A stretch of 64,000 nt of DNA from Lachnospiraceae bacterium (GCA_003507655.1 DNUZ01000023.1:113867-177866); one strand, 5' to 3'. Numbered from the stretch's first letter, positions 25,782 through 35,065 are shown. A program made the numbers and translations. Notes: generated by a model from the letters alone, not told the origin.

Positions 25782-26534
25782 ATGGAAATACAGGAGTTAT
25801 TAGAACAGGTAAAAGCAGGAACGCTTTCCATAGAGGAAGCAAAACAGTATTTGCGAAAAGAGCCATTTGAAGAATTAGGATATGCGAAGTTAGATACTCA
25901 TCGGAAACTCAGGACCGGACATGCGGAAGTGATTTACTGTGAGGGAAAGTCGACGGAGCATTTTTTAGAGATTTTTACGCACCTTTATCGGGAAAATGGT
26001 GAGGTATTTGGAACAAGGGCATCGAAGGAACAGTATTTAGCAGCAAAGGAACGGTTTCCACAGACCGTTTATGATGAGACTTCCCGTATCATCCGAATTG
26101 AAAAGAATGACAAGCCGCATATGGGAAAAATCGTGGTATGCAGTGCGGGAACAGCAGATATTTTCGTAGCAGAGGAAGCGGCACTGACAGCAGAGTATTT
26201 TGGAAATTATGTGGAACGTATCTATGATATAGGAGTCTGTGGGATACACAGGATGCTGGCAAATCTGGATGCGATCCAAAGTGCAAACTGCATTGTTGCG
26301 GTGGCAGGAATGGAGGGCGCATTAGCAAGCGTTCTTGGCGGCTTGGTGGATAAACCGGTCATTGCAGTTCCGACATCGGTGGGCTATGGTGCAAGTTTTC
26401 AAGGGGTTTCGGCACTCCTGACCATGATCAATTCCTGCGCGAACGGGGTGGCAGTGGTCAATATCGACAATGGTTATGGTGCCGGCTATATGGCATCACA
26501 GATCAACAGGTTAGTAGGAGAACAGCATGAGTAA
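25782..26534 (+). CDS. larB: Nickel pincer cofactor biosynthesis protein LarB
   Basis: 250 residues. The N-terminal helical part (IQELLEQVKAGTLSIEEAKQYL) and the C-terminal carboxylase-like domain with VCSAGTADIFVAEEAA and VAGMEGALASVLGGLVDKPVIAVP-type segments match LarB. LarB carboxylates and hydrolyses nicotinic acid adenine dinucleotide, the first step to the nickel-pincer cofactor of lactate racemase. The gene overlaps larC by 8 bp. larE and larA are not in the window. Confidence 0.92.
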   Translation: MEIQELLEQVKAGTLSIEEAKQYLRKEPFEELGYAKLDTHRKLRTGHAEVIYCEGKSTEHFLEIFTHLYRENGEVFGTRASKEQYLAAKERFPQTVYDETSRIIRIEKNDKPHMGKIVVCSAGTADIFVAEEAALTAEYFGNYVERIYDIGVCGIHRMLANLDAIQSANCIVAVAGMEGALASVLGGLVDKPVIAVPTSVGYGASFQGVSALLTMINSCANGVAVVNIDNGYGAGYMASQINRLVGEQHE

Positions 26535-27360
26535 AACATTGTATCTAGAGTGTACGTTTGGGATCAGCGGCGATATGTTTGTGGGATCACTGTTAGATTT
26601 AGGAGCAGACGACAAAAAGTTAGAGCAGGCACTTGCTAGTCTTCCGGTCAAAGGATTTCACACCTGCATTTCCCGTGTGAAAAAATCAGGGCTGGATGCT
26701 TGTGATTTTGCAGTGCTTTTAGATGAACAACATGAAAATCATGACCATGATATGGAGTATCTGCATGGAGCATATACCAAGGAACACCGGAACGAGATAA
26801 AAGAACAGACGCAGGAAGCAGGACACGCATATAAACATGAGCATAGAAATTTAAAGCAGATATGCGAAATTATAGAAGCCGCAGACATGAGTGAACATGC
26901 AAAACAAATAGCAGAGCGGATATTTACCGTGTTAGCAGAGGCAGAAGCGAAGGTGCATGGCGAGAGCATGGAACAGGTGCATTTTCATGAAGTCGGGGCG
27001 GTGGATTCAATCGTAGACATCGTTGCAGCGGCAGTCTGCTTAGACAGCTTGCAGATTGAAGAAGTGATAGTGCCAATGCTCAGTGAAGGGCAGGGAACGG
27101 TCTGCTGCCAGCATGGAATCCTTCCAATTCCGGTACCGGCGGTGACGCAGATCATCCGTACTTATGGAATTGCAATACACCGCCTGCAAGTGCAGGGGGA
27201 ACTGGTCACACCGACAGGTGCAGCCATTGTAGCAGCAATCCGTACAGGGGAAGAACTGCCGGAGGCTTATCGGATCCTGCAGATAGGTATGGGAGCAGGA
27301 AAACGGGAGTATGAGACACCGGGGATATTGCGGGCGATGCTGATAGAGGAGAGAAAATAA
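26527..27360 (+). CDS. larC: LarC-type nickel insertion protein, N-terminal portion only
   Basis: 277 residues, versus about 390-420 for complete LarC. The start TLYLECTFGISGDMFVGSLLDLGAD, the segment VHFHEVGAVDSIVDIV and the GELVTPTGAAIVA stretch are typical of the LarC1 part. A histidine-rich stretch (about residues 70-115) could bind nickel. LarC inserts nickel into the cofactor with CTP. The frame ends with TAA at 27358-27360 and no LarC2-like reading frame follows; the next 500 bp are palindromic repeats. In Lactobacillus, larC1 and larC2 are joined by ribosomal frameshifting, and that cannot work here because no second part is seen. Confidence 0.88.
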   Translation: MSKTLYLECTFGISGDMFVGSLLDLGADDKKLEQALASLPVKGFHTCISRVKKSGLDACDFAVLLDEQHENHDHDMEYLHGAYTKEHRNEIKEQTQEAGHAYKHEHRNLKQICEIIEAADMSEHAKQIAERIFTVLAEAEAKVHGESMEQVHFHEVGAVDSIVDIVAAAVCLDSLQIEEVIVPMLSEGQGTVCCQHGILPIPVPAVTQIIRTYGIAIHRLQVQGELVTPTGAAIVAAIRTGEELPEAYRILQIGMGAGKREYETPGILRAMLIEERK

Positions 27361-27426
27361 AATTTAAATTTATGATGGGGTAAATATCGTATGATGCCAG
27401 TGGAGAGTGTTATGGGGCTATGGGAC

Positions 27427-27579
27427 GTCGGCACAGATCAGATATTCCGGGTTTCCTTGTGCAGACCATTCCAATGAACCTCTGAAAGCGGAAATCGTGT
27501 GCGCCAGAGGGCTTCACGATTCCCTGAGTTTCATTTCCATTGCACAAAAAGAAACCCGGAATATCTGATCTGTGCCGAC
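27427..27579. repeat. Structured palindromic repeat, copy B
   Basis: A 153-nt element with perfectly paired 29-nt outer arms (27427-27455 / 27551-27579). The core matches copies at 8978 and 49425, but with paired changes: AATGAA/TTTCATT instead of GATGAA/TTTCATC, and ATCGTG/CACGAT instead of AGCGTG/CACGCT. The apical GCCAGAGGGC and the internal loop CTT opposite AAAAA are conserved. Confidence 0.92.
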
Positions 27580-27694
27580 TGCCAAAACAGTGACAGGATC
27601 ACAGTATTGTATCAATGAGATATCTATTCATACGATGCATTTGATATAAATTTTATTTTGGTCATTTGCGTAGAGCAGGAGGTAAGGTAATGCT

Positions 27695-27825
27695 GTCTGT
27701 TGTCGGTGCAACTTTCTGACGTGCTTTATTGGCTGGGCGGCCTTGTGTCCGCCTCGCTCAGCCGATAAAGCGCCCCACATAAATATCCCCACATCACCTG
27801 ATACGGGGCGACAATACAGGCAGAC
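27695..27825. repeat. Second hairpin element between larC and the Asp23 gene
   Basis: Inner 13-bp stem GCTTTATTGGCTG (27723-27735) / CAGCCGATAAAGC (27759-27771) with one G-U wobble, and a GGCGG/CCGCC hairpin inside. Outer pairings GTCTG/CAGAC and TTGTCG/CGACAA enclose it. It is different in sequence from copy B. The 537-bp gap holds these two elements and the Asp23 promoter, no gene. Confidence 0.7.
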
Positions 27826-27838
27826 AAATAAAAATTAG

Positions 27839-27867
27839 TTCCCAAAACAGGAATAATCTGCTATAAT
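27839..27867 (+). promoter_or_regulatory. Extended -10 promoter of the Asp23 gene
   Basis: TTCCCA (27839-27844), a 17-bp spacer and TATAAT (27862-27867), preceded by TGC, an extended -10 element. Confidence 0.7.
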
Positions 27868-27897
27868 AGGTTCATATTAGATATTGGAGGTAGTGTA

Positions 27898-28275
27898 ATG
27901 GCAGAAGACAGACAGAGTTTTAGCATAAAAGAAGATAAATCCGGTACAGTGCATGTTGCCGGCGAAGTTGTAGCGATCATCGCAGGTCTGGCAGCTACGG
28001 AAGTAGAAGGCGTCAGCTCTATGGCAGGAAATATTACCAATGAATTAGTCAGCAAGCTGGGTATGAAGAACCTTTCAAAAGGAGTCAAGGTTGAGGTGAC
28101 GGATGACTCTGTCGAGGTAAATCTTTCTTTGAACATCGCCTATGGTTATTCCATTCCGGAAGTATCGAACCGGGTTCAGGAGAGAGTGAAGGCTGCGATC
28201 GAGAATATGACAGGATTACAGGTGTTAGAAGTAAATATCCGTATCGCAAGTGTGGATATGGAAAATAGCAAATAA
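27898..28275 (+). CDS. Asp23/Gls24 family envelope stress protein
   Basis: 125 residues. The segment GEVVAIIAGLAATEVEGVSSMAG followed by VEVTDDSVEVNLSLNIAYGYSIPEVSNRVQERVK is the Asp23/Gls24 (DUF322) pattern. These proteins are membrane-associated or cytoplasmic and linked to envelope stress in Gram-positives; the AmaP-type anchor partner is not adjacent. TTGGAGG precedes the ATG, and a strong extended -10 promoter lies upstream. It often sits before nusB in Clostridia, as here. Confidence 0.93.
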   Translation: MAEDRQSFSIKEDKSGTVHVAGEVVAIIAGLAATEVEGVSSMAGNITNELVSKLGMKNLSKGVKVEVTDDSVEVNLSLNIAYGYSIPEVSNRVQERVKAAIENMTGLQVLEVNIRIASVDMENSK

Positions 28276-28301
28276 TGCTTTTTAAATAGCGGCAGGTGTT
28301 G

Positions 28302-28335
28302 TATAATAGGGGGTGTCCAAAAGGGCATCCCTTTT
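28302..28335 (+). terminator. Terminator-like hairpin with an overlapping TATAAT, before nusB
   Basis: GGGTGTCC (28311-28318) pairs with GGGCATCCC (28323-28331), followed by TTTT. A TATAAT at 28302-28307 directly precedes it. It probably ends the Asp23 transcript; if the TATAAT is used, nusB mRNA begins with this hairpin. Confidence 0.6.
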
Positions 28336-28374
28336 CACTGTATAGGAAAACTGGAAGAAGCGAGAGGAAGACAA

Positions 28375-28770
28375 GTGAGCAGAAGAGAATTAAGAGAGCA
28401 GATTTTTAAAATGCTGTTTCGTATCGAATTCCATGAAGGAATGGAAATGGAAGAACAGATGCAGCTTTTTTTAGAAGAAGAGGAAGAAATCAGTAAGGAA
28501 GACAGCGAATATATACGGAATAAGTATGAGAATATTGTGGAACATTTAGAAGAGATCGATGCTTCCGTCAATGAAAAAGCCAAAGGCTGGAAGACAAGCC
28601 GTATGGCAAAGGTGGAGTTATCGCTGATCCGCTTAGCCGTTTATGAGATTCAGTATGATGAGGATATTCCGGCAGGCGTAGCGATCAATGAGGCAGTAGA
28701 ATTAGCAAAGAAGTACGGTGCAGACAGTTCACCGGCATTTATTAATGGAGTATTGGCAAAATTTGTATGA
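28375..28770 (+). CDS. nusB: Transcription antitermination factor NusB
   Basis: 131 residues, all helical, with the NusB signature: [12 protein letters not shown] at the N-terminus, and the C-terminal [29 protein letters not shown] and [13 protein letters not shown] region. NusB binds boxA RNA with S10 (NusE) during rRNA antitermination. The start codon is GTG with GAGAGGAAG upstream. The stop overlaps the xseA start as ATGA. Confidence 0.96.
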   Translation: MSRRELREQIFKMLFRIEFHEGMEMEEQMQLFLEEEEEISKEDSEYIRNKYENIVEHLEEIDASVNEKAKGWKTSRMAKVELSLIRLAVYEIQYDEDIPAGVAINEAVELAKKYGADSSPAFINGVLAKFV

Positions 28771-29987
28771 GAAGAAATGTGTATTCTGTAGGACAGGTCA
28801 ATGCCTATATTAAAAATATGTTTGCACAGGATTTCATGCTGCGGCAGATTTCCGTGTCCGGAGAGATCAGTAATTGCAAGTATCACTCTTCGGGACATAT
28901 TTATTTTACATTAAAGGATAGCAGTGGAATAATCCAGGCAGTGATGTTTGCAGGAAATCGAAGAGGTCTGACATTTCATATGAAAGAGGGGGACAACGTT
29001 GTTGTTACCGGTTCGATCGAAGTCTATGAAAGAGATGGTAAATACCAGCTTTATGCAAGGGAGATCACACTTGCAGGAGCAGGAAATCTCTATCTGAAAT
29101 ATGAAGCCTTAAAAAAAGAGTTAGAAGAGATGGGAATGTTTGCTAAGGAATACAAACAGGATATTCCAAAATATGCAAAGACCATCGGGATCGTAACCGC
29201 ACCGACAGGAGCGGCAGTGCGGGATATTAACAATATTGCACAGCGAAGGAATCCCTATGTCCAGCTGATCCTTTATCCGGCACTGGTGCAGGGCGAAGGA
29301 GCGGCACAGAGTATTGTAAACGGTATCCATGCCATGGAGCAGTTACATCCGGATCTCCTGATCGTAGGACGTGGCGGAGGTTCGATCGAAGATCTGTGGG
29401 CATTTAATGAAGAAATCGTGGCAAGGGCAATTTTTGATTGTCCGATTCCTGTGATATCAGCAGTAGGGCATGAGACCGATACCACGATCGCAGATTATGT
29501 GGCGGATCTGCGTGCACCGACACCATCGGCAGCAGCAGAACTTGCAGTATTTGATATTCAGGATTTTTACGGAAACATAGGACAGTACCGGATGCAGATG
29601 AACCGTCTGATGAAGGCAAAACTGGATATCCGTAAACAAAAACAGGAGTATTTAAAAAGGCAGCTTTTGCTTTTGAGTCCGCAGAGCAGAATCCATACCC
29701 AAAGGCAGTATGCCGCGGATTTAGAAGAACGTCTGAGACAGCAGATGAAGCAGCAGATCATAGAAGCAAGGCATCAGATGGAGATTTTTGCAGGAACCTT
29801 AGACGGACTTTCCCCGGCAAAGAAGCTGATGCAGGGCTATTCGGTAGCAGTCAATGATGCAGGCAGAAATATCCGCAGTACGAAGGATGTACAGCCCGGA
29901 GAAGACATAGTGATCCGGGTAACGGATGGAGCGGTACTTGCAAAAGTGACAGGCATAAAGGAGCAGATAAGATGGGAGAAGAACTGA
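28767..29987 (+). CDS. xseA: Exodeoxyribonuclease VII large subunit
   Basis: 406 residues: an N-terminal OB fold ([22 protein letters not shown]), the catalytic domain with [28 protein letters not shown] and [25 protein letters not shown], and a long coiled coil (about 265-350). With XseB it degrades single-stranded DNA in the cytoplasm. It overlaps nusB by 4 bp and xseB by 16 bp, so the genes are coupled. Confidence 0.97.
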   Translation: MRRNVYSVGQVNAYIKNMFAQDFMLRQISVSGEISNCKYHSSGHIYFTLKDSSGIIQAVMFAGNRRGLTFHMKEGDNVVVTGSIEVYERDGKYQLYAREITLAGAGNLYLKYEALKKELEEMGMFAKEYKQDIPKYAKTIGIVTAPTGAAVRDINNIAQRRNPYVQLILYPALVQGEGAAQSIVNGIHAMEQLHPDLLIVGRGGGSIEDLWAFNEEIVARAIFDCPIPVISAVGHETDTTIADYVADLRAPTPSAAAELAVFDIQDFYGNIGQYRMQMNRLMKAKLDIRKQKQEYLKRQLLLLSPQSRIHTQRQYAADLEERLRQQMKQQIIEARHQMEIFAGTLDGLSPAKKLMQGYSVAVNDAGRNIRSTKDVQPGEDIVIRVTDGAVLAKVTGIKEQIRWEKN

Positions 29988-30178
29988 CATTAGAGGAGTG
30001 TTTTTCCGGACTCGAAGAAATTATTGAAAAGATGCAGGATACAGAAGTGTCGTTAGAAAATTCGTTTGTCCTGTATGAGCAGGGAATGAAAATGTTAAAA
30101 AACTGCAATCAGAAAATTGATGCAGTAGAAAAAAAGATGTTGAAAATGAATGAACAGGGAGAATTGGAGGAGTTTTAA
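29972..30178 (+). CDS. xseB: Exodeoxyribonuclease VII small subunit
   Basis: 68 residues, two helices. [21 protein letters not shown] and SLENSFVLYEQGMKMLKNCNQK are the XseB pattern. Several copies bind each XseA coiled coil. It starts inside xseA. ispA follows by 8 bp. Confidence 0.95.
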   Translation: MGEELTLEECFSGLEEIIEKMQDTEVSLENSFVLYEQGMKMLKNCNQKIDAVEKKMLKMNEQGELEEF

Positions 30179-30186
30179 GAGGGACT

Positions 30187-31053
30187 ATGGATAGAAAAAA
30201 AGAAGTTGAGCAGATTGTGACATCCTTTCTTCCAAAAGAGGAAGGTTATCAGAAAACCGTATTAGAAGCAATGAATTACAGTGTATCCGCAGGAGGAAAA
30301 CGACTTCGTCCGATGCTGATGCTTGAGACATATCGTATGTTTGGCGGCACATCAAAGGTCATTGAACCGTTTATGGCAGCCATAGAGATGATCCACACAT
30401 ATTCACTGATTCACGATGATCTGCCGGCAATGGATAACGATGAATACCGTCGTGGAAGAAAGACGACGCATGTGGTATATGGTGAGGCAATGGCGATCTT
30501 AGCAGGCGATGCATTGTTAAACTACGCATTTGAAACAGCAGCCTCGGCATTTGTTTTAGACGAGGGAAATCCGGCGATCGGAAAAGCATTTATGATCCTT
30601 GCATCCAAAGCAGGGGTCTATGGAATGATCGGCGGTCAGGTGGTAGATGTGGAATCCGAAGGAAAAGAGATTGATGCAGATACCCTTAAGTTTATCCATA
30701 TCCATAAGACTTCGGCACTCTTAGAATCCGCAATGCTGATCGGAGCGGTGTTAGCAGGTGCAAGTGAGCAGCAGCAACGTACCGTGGAATTAGCAGCGCG
30801 TGAGTTAGGACTGGCATTCCAGATACGGGATGATATTTTAGATGTTACGGGAAATACCGATGAGTTGGGAAAACCGGTAGGATCCGATGAAAAGAATCAT
30901 AAGAATACTTATGTGGCACTAGAGGGCCTTGAAAAGGCAAAAGAAGATGTGAAGCGTTATTCAGAATCTGCCATTGACCGTTTAAAGAGCCTTCCGGCAC
31001 GAAATGAATTCTTATATGAATTAATCGAAGAGCTGATTGATCGGAGAAGTTAG
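30187..31053 (+). CDS. ispA: Polyprenyl synthetase (farnesyl diphosphate synthase type)
   Basis: 288 residues. The first aspartate-rich motif is DDLPAMD (about 78-84), and the second is IRDDILD near 217. GGKRLRPML near 37-45 binds pyrophosphate. The enzyme joins isopentenyl and allylic diphosphates; length and motif spacing (DDx4D) suit farnesyl or geranylgeranyl diphosphate. It is placed before dxs, which makes the substrate precursor. Confidence 0.94.
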   Translation: MDRKKEVEQIVTSFLPKEEGYQKTVLEAMNYSVSAGGKRLRPMLMLETYRMFGGTSKVIEPFMAAIEMIHTYSLIHDDLPAMDNDEYRRGRKTTHVVYGEAMAILAGDALLNYAFETAASAFVLDEGNPAIGKAFMILASKAGVYGMIGGQVVDVESEGKEIDADTLKFIHIHKTSALLESAMLIGAVLAGASEQQQRTVELAARELGLAFQIRDDILDVTGNTDELGKPVGSDEKNHKNTYVALEGLEKAKEDVKRYSESAIDRLKSLPARNEFLYELIEELIDRRS

Positions 31054-31065
31054 AGGTGCTTATGC

Positions 31066-32934
31066 ATGGTACTAGAGAAGATAGAGCAGGCAAATGATAT
31101 AAAAAAACTGAATCCACAGGAATTAGAAATATTAGCCGGAGAGATCCGGGAATTTTTGATTGAAAAAATATCAAAAACCGGAGGACATCTGGCATCTAAT
31201 TTAGGTGTGGTGGAACTGACAATGGCATTGCATTTAGCGTTTCAACTGCCGGAGGATAAGATCATCTGGGATGTGGGCCATCAGTCTTATACGCATAAGA
31301 TCCTGACCGGAAGACGGGAAGGCTTTGAGGGCTTGCGTAAATATGGTGGCATGAGCGGATTTCCCAAAAGACGTGAGAGTGATTGCGATGCGTTTGGAAC
31401 AGGTCATAGTTCTACCTCTATTTCCGCAGGACTCGGCTATGCGCATGCAAGGGATATCCGGAAGAAAAACTATAAGGTGGTCTCTGTCATAGGAGATGGA
31501 GCGTTGACTGGTGGCATGGCGTTTGAAGCACTGAACAATGCGACCAGATTAGAGAAGAATTTTATCATTGTATTGAATGATAATAATATGTCCATTTCCG
31601 AAAATGTCGGTGGGCTGTCGAACCATCTGAACAGACTTCGGACAGCAGAGAGTTACCATGATTTAAAAGAAGGAGTGATGAATTCCTTAGCAAAGATCCC
31701 GGTCTATGGCGACTGGATGGTCGAGCAGGTACGCAGGGCAAAGAGTGGTATCAAGCAGTTAGTGATCCCCGGAATGATCTATGAAAATATGGGAATTACC
31801 TATTTAGGTCCTGTGGATGGGCATAATATCGAAGAAATGGTAAGAGTCTTTAAGGACGCATCAAAGGTAGACGGACCGGTCATGGTACACTGTCTGACAC
31901 AAAAGGGCAGAGGGTATCTGCCGGCAGAGCGTCATCCTGCCAGATTCCACGGTGCAGAGCCTTTTGATATTGAGACAGGACTGCCAAGCAACAAAAAAGA
32001 AAAGGCCGCCTATACCGATATCTTTTCTACCGTCATGCGAAAGTTAGGGGATCGCAATGAAAATGTAGTTGCCATTACAGCAGCCATGGAGACAGGTACG
32101 GGACTGAAAAGATTCCACAATATGTTCCCGGAGCGTTTTTTTGATGTGGGAATTGCAGAGGAACATGCCATCACGTTTGCGGCAGGGTTAGCAGCAGGAG
32201 GCATGATCCCGGTAGTAGCCGTGTATTCTTCATTTTTACAAAGGGCATATGACCAGATTCTGCACGATGTCTGTATCCAGAATCTGCATGTTATCATAGC
32301 GATCGACCGGGCGGGGTTAGTCGGAAGTGATGGAGAGACACATCAGGGAATTTTTGACATCTCGTTTTTGTGTACGATCCCGAATATGACCTTAATGGCA
32401 CCGAAGAATAAATGGGAATTTTCCGATATGGTAAAATTTGCCGTGGATTTTGACGGTCCGATCGCCATCCGTTATCCAAGAGGTGAAGCCTATGACGGAC
32501 TTGCAAAGATGCGGGCACCGATCGTCTTAGGCAAGAGTGAGACACTGTATGACGAAGAAGAAATCTGTCTGATCGCCTTTGGCAGTATGGTAAAGACTGC
32601 GGTTAAGGTAAGAGAGATGTTAAAGGAACGTGGGTATCACTGTTCACTCATCAATGCAAGGTTTGCAAAGCCGTTAGACTATGAAATGCTTACAAGAACG
32701 GCAAAAGAGCACCGCCTTTTAGTAACGTTAGAAGAGAATGTAAAAAGCGGCGGTTTCGGAGAACAGGTCATGGACTATTTAGAGGAATGCAGTCTGGATG
32801 TCCGTCTTTTAAATATTGCAATTTCGGATGAGTATGTGGAACACGGCAATGTCAATATCCTCTATCAGGAGGTTGGTATTGATGCGGAATCCGTAGTGAA
32901 AAGAATTATAGCAGAATATGTGGGGCTGAAATGA
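31066..32934 (+). CDS. dxs: 1-deoxy-D-xylulose-5-phosphate synthase
   Basis: 622 residues, full length. Thiamine diphosphate domain: GHLASNLGVVELTMALH, IWDVGHQSYTHKILTGR, GDGALTGGMAFEALNN. Transketolase domain: FDVGIAEEHAITFAAGLA and the C-terminal VTLEENVKSGGFGE. It condenses pyruvate and glyceraldehyde-3-phosphate at the start of the non-mevalonate isoprenoid route. AGAGGTG lies 9 bp before the ATG at 31066. It overlaps tlyA by 4 bp. Confidence 0.97.
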   Translation: MVLEKIEQANDIKKLNPQELEILAGEIREFLIEKISKTGGHLASNLGVVELTMALHLAFQLPEDKIIWDVGHQSYTHKILTGRREGFEGLRKYGGMSGFPKRRESDCDAFGTGHSSTSISAGLGYAHARDIRKKNYKVVSVIGDGALTGGMAFEALNNATRLEKNFIIVLNDNNMSISENVGGLSNHLNRLRTAESYHDLKEGVMNSLAKIPVYGDWMVEQVRRAKSGIKQLVIPGMIYENMGITYLGPVDGHNIEEMVRVFKDASKVDGPVMVHCLTQKGRGYLPAERHPARFHGAEPFDIETGLPSNKKEKAAYTDIFSTVMRKLGDRNENVVAITAAMETGTGLKRFHNMFPERFFDVGIAEEHAITFAAGLAAGGMIPVVAVYSSFLQRAYDQILHDVCIQNLHVIIAIDRAGLVGSDGETHQGIFDISFLCTIPNMTLMAPKNKWEFSDMVKFAVDFDGPIAIRYPRGEAYDGLAKMRAPIVLGKSETLYDEEEICLIAFGSMVKTAVKVREMLKERGYHCSLINARFAKPLDYEMLTRTAKEHRLLVTLEENVKSGGFGEQVMDYLEECSLDVRLLNIAISDEYVEHGNVNILYQEVGIDAESVVKRIIAEYVGLK

Positions 32935-33737
32935 AAGAACGATTAGATATATTACTGGTCAAAAGAGGGCTTGCTCCTTCGAGAGAAAAAGCAAAGGCAA
33001 TGATCATGGAGGGAAATGTCTTTGTGGAAAACCAGAGAGAAGATAAAGCAGGCACTTCCATACCGGAAAATGCAAAGATTGAGATCAAAGGAAATACTTT
33101 AAAATATGTCAGCAGAGGCGGCTTGAAATTAGAAAAGGCAATGAACCATTTTGACATTGAGTTACAGAACAAAGTCTGTATGGACATCGGGGCTTCCACC
33201 GGCGGTTTTACGGATTGTATGCTGCAAAACGGTGCAAGCAAAGTCTATGCGGTCGATGTCGGATATGGACAGTTTGCATGGAAACTGCGAACCGATGAAC
33301 GGGTGGTCTGTATGGAAAAGACAAATATCCGTTATGTGACACCGGAGGATATTGGGGAACCACTGGATTTTGCTTCGGTGGATGTATCCTTTATTTCTCT
33401 GTCTAAGGTACTGCCTGCGGCAAGAGAGCTGTTAAAAGACGGTGGCGAGATGGTCTGTCTGATCAAGCCGCAGTTTGAAGCAGGAAGAGAAAAAGTAGGG
33501 AAAAAGGGTGTTGTGCGTGACCCTAAAGTGCATTTAGAAGTCATTCAGACTGTCTTACAAACAGCGATGGATTTAGGATTTTCCATTCTGGATCTGGAAT
33601 ATTCACCGATTAAGGGACCGGAGGGAAATATTGAATATCTGGTTCACCTGAAAAAAAGTCAGGAAGGGGAAAAGGGTGCAGAAGTAAATGCCGAGGCGGT
33701 CGTAGAAGCTGCACATGGAGAATTGGATCGGACATGA
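32931..33737 (+). CDS. tlyA: TlyA family rRNA methyltransferase
   Basis: 268 residues. An N-terminal S4 RNA-binding domain (ERLDILLVKRGLAPSREKAKAMIMEG, residues 2-27) is joined to an FtsJ-like methyltransferase domain with the SAM loop MDIGASTGGFTDCML (about 84-98). TlyA proteins 2'-O-methylate cytidines in 16S/23S rRNA and affect capreomycin susceptibility in some species. Start and stop overlap its neighbours by 4 bp each (ATGA), so dxs-tlyA-nadK are translationally coupled. Confidence 0.94.
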   Translation: MKERLDILLVKRGLAPSREKAKAMIMEGNVFVENQREDKAGTSIPENAKIEIKGNTLKYVSRGGLKLEKAMNHFDIELQNKVCMDIGASTGGFTDCMLQNGASKVYAVDVGYGQFAWKLRTDERVVCMEKTNIRYVTPEDIGEPLDFASVDVSFISLSKVLPAARELLKDGGEMVCLIKPQFEAGREKVGKKGVVRDPKVHLEVIQTVLQTAMDLGFSILDLEYSPIKGPEGNIEYLVHLKKSQEGEKGAEVNAEAVVEAAHGELDRT

Positions 33738-34594
33738 AACATTTTTTAACAATTACGAATATTCAAAAAGATGAAAAAAAGAGCTTTACGAAAGAAGTCA
33801 AAGACTATATCGAACAAAAAGGCGGAACCTGTCTTTGCTATTACAGCAGCGGGAATAAAGAGCGGGTGGAGCAGATCGATCCAAAGCAGATACCGGAGGG
33901 TGTAGAGTGTATCCTTGTCTTAGGCGGCGATGGAACGCTGATCCGTGCAGCGAGGGATCTGTATCACTGGAATATTCCGATGTTAGGAGTCAATCTTGGA
34001 ACACTTGGATATCTCTGTGAGGTGGAGAGAAGCAACATCCGTGCAGCCATTGATGAGATCATGCAGGAACATTACATGATCGAGCGGCGCATGATGTTAG
34101 AGGGTTACTGCGTCATCGATGGAAAAGAGCAGAAAAGCCGTGCCGCATTCAATGATATTATTATCCACAGAGGCACCAATCCATCGGTTAAGACGCTGAT
34201 CATCCGTGTCAATGGAGAATATCTCAATACATATGTAGGAGACGGGATCATTGTAGCGACACCTTCCGGTTCGACAGCGTACAATATGTCCGCAGGCGGA
34301 CCGATCGTTGACCCAAAGGCAAAACTGCTTTTAGTGACACCGATCAATTCCCACAGCCTGAATGCAAAGAGTATTGTGTTGAGCGCCGATGATGAGATTG
34401 AGATTGAGATCAGTGCCAGAAATCATGAGACCGATGACAGTGCCGAGGTCAGCTTTGACGGAGATTATCCGAGTAATTTAGGCTTTGGCGATAAGATCGT
34501 GATCAAAAAAGCGGAGCAGGCTACGAATATTTTGAAATTGAGCAAATTGAGCTTTTTAGAGATACTCAGTAAAAAAATGCAGACGTGTATATAG
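33734..34594 (+). CDS. nadK: NAD kinase
   Basis: 286 residues. The catalytic GGDGT motif is in LVLGGDGTLIRAARDL (about residues 59-74), NLGTLGYLCEVE follows, and the NAD-binding GDGIIVATPSGSTAYNMSAGGPIVDP lies near 173-198. It phosphorylates NAD to NADP in the cytoplasm. It is coupled to tlyA by a 4-bp overlap and followed by argR after 18 bp. Confidence 0.96.
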   Translation: MKHFLTITNIQKDEKKSFTKEVKDYIEQKGGTCLCYYSSGNKERVEQIDPKQIPEGVECILVLGGDGTLIRAARDLYHWNIPMLGVNLGTLGYLCEVERSNIRAAIDEIMQEHYMIERRMMLEGYCVIDGKEQKSRAAFNDIIIHRGTNPSVKTLIIRVNGEYLNTYVGDGIIVATPSGSTAYNMSAGGPIVDPKAKLLLVTPINSHSLNAKSIVLSADDEIEIEISARNHETDDSAEVSFDGDYPSNLGFGDKIVIKKAEQATNILKLSKLSFLEILSKKMQTCI

Positions 34595-34612
34595 AATCTT
34601 GGAGGAAAAGAA

Positions 34613-35065
34613 GTGAAATCAGAAAGACATGCAAAAATTCTAGAGATTATCAGAAAAAATGAGGTGGAGACACAGGAAGAACTGTCAGACAGACTTGAGC
34701 GGGAGGGCTTTCAGGTAACACAAGCAACCGTATCGAGAGATATCCGCGAATTGAAACTGACAAAAGTTGCAATGAGCAACGGAAAACAGAAATATGCAGC
34801 ACTGACAGAGCCGGCTGAGGATCTGTCCCAGAAATATATCCGTGTGTTAAAGGATGGATTTGCATCCATGGACATGGCACAGAATATTTTAGTGGTCCGT
34901 ACGGTGTCCGGAATGGCAATGGCAGTCGCAGCAGCATTAGATGCATTAAATTTTCACGAGATTGTAGGTACGATTGCCGGAGATGACACGATCATGTGTG
35001 CAGTCCGTTCCGTGGAGGAAAATATCCAGTTGATGGATCGTTTGAGAAAAATGGTAGGAAAATAG
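34613..35065 (+). CDS. argR: Arginine repressor
   Basis: 150 residues. The N-terminal winged helix contains QEELSDRLEREGFQVTQATVSRDIRELKL (residues 22-50, typical of ArgR). The C-terminal trimerisation and arginine-binding part contains GTIAGDDTIMCAVRS. It represses arginine biosynthesis when bound to arginine; argH at 55270 in this window would be a natural target. The start codon is GTG, with TTGGAGG upstream. Confidence 0.96.
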   Translation: MKSERHAKILEIIRKNEVETQEELSDRLEREGFQVTQATVSRDIRELKLTKVAMSNGKQKYAALTEPAEDLSQKYIRVLKDGFASMDMAQNILVVRTVSGMAMAVAAALDALNFHEIVGTIAGDDTIMCAVRSVEENIQLMDRLRKMVGK

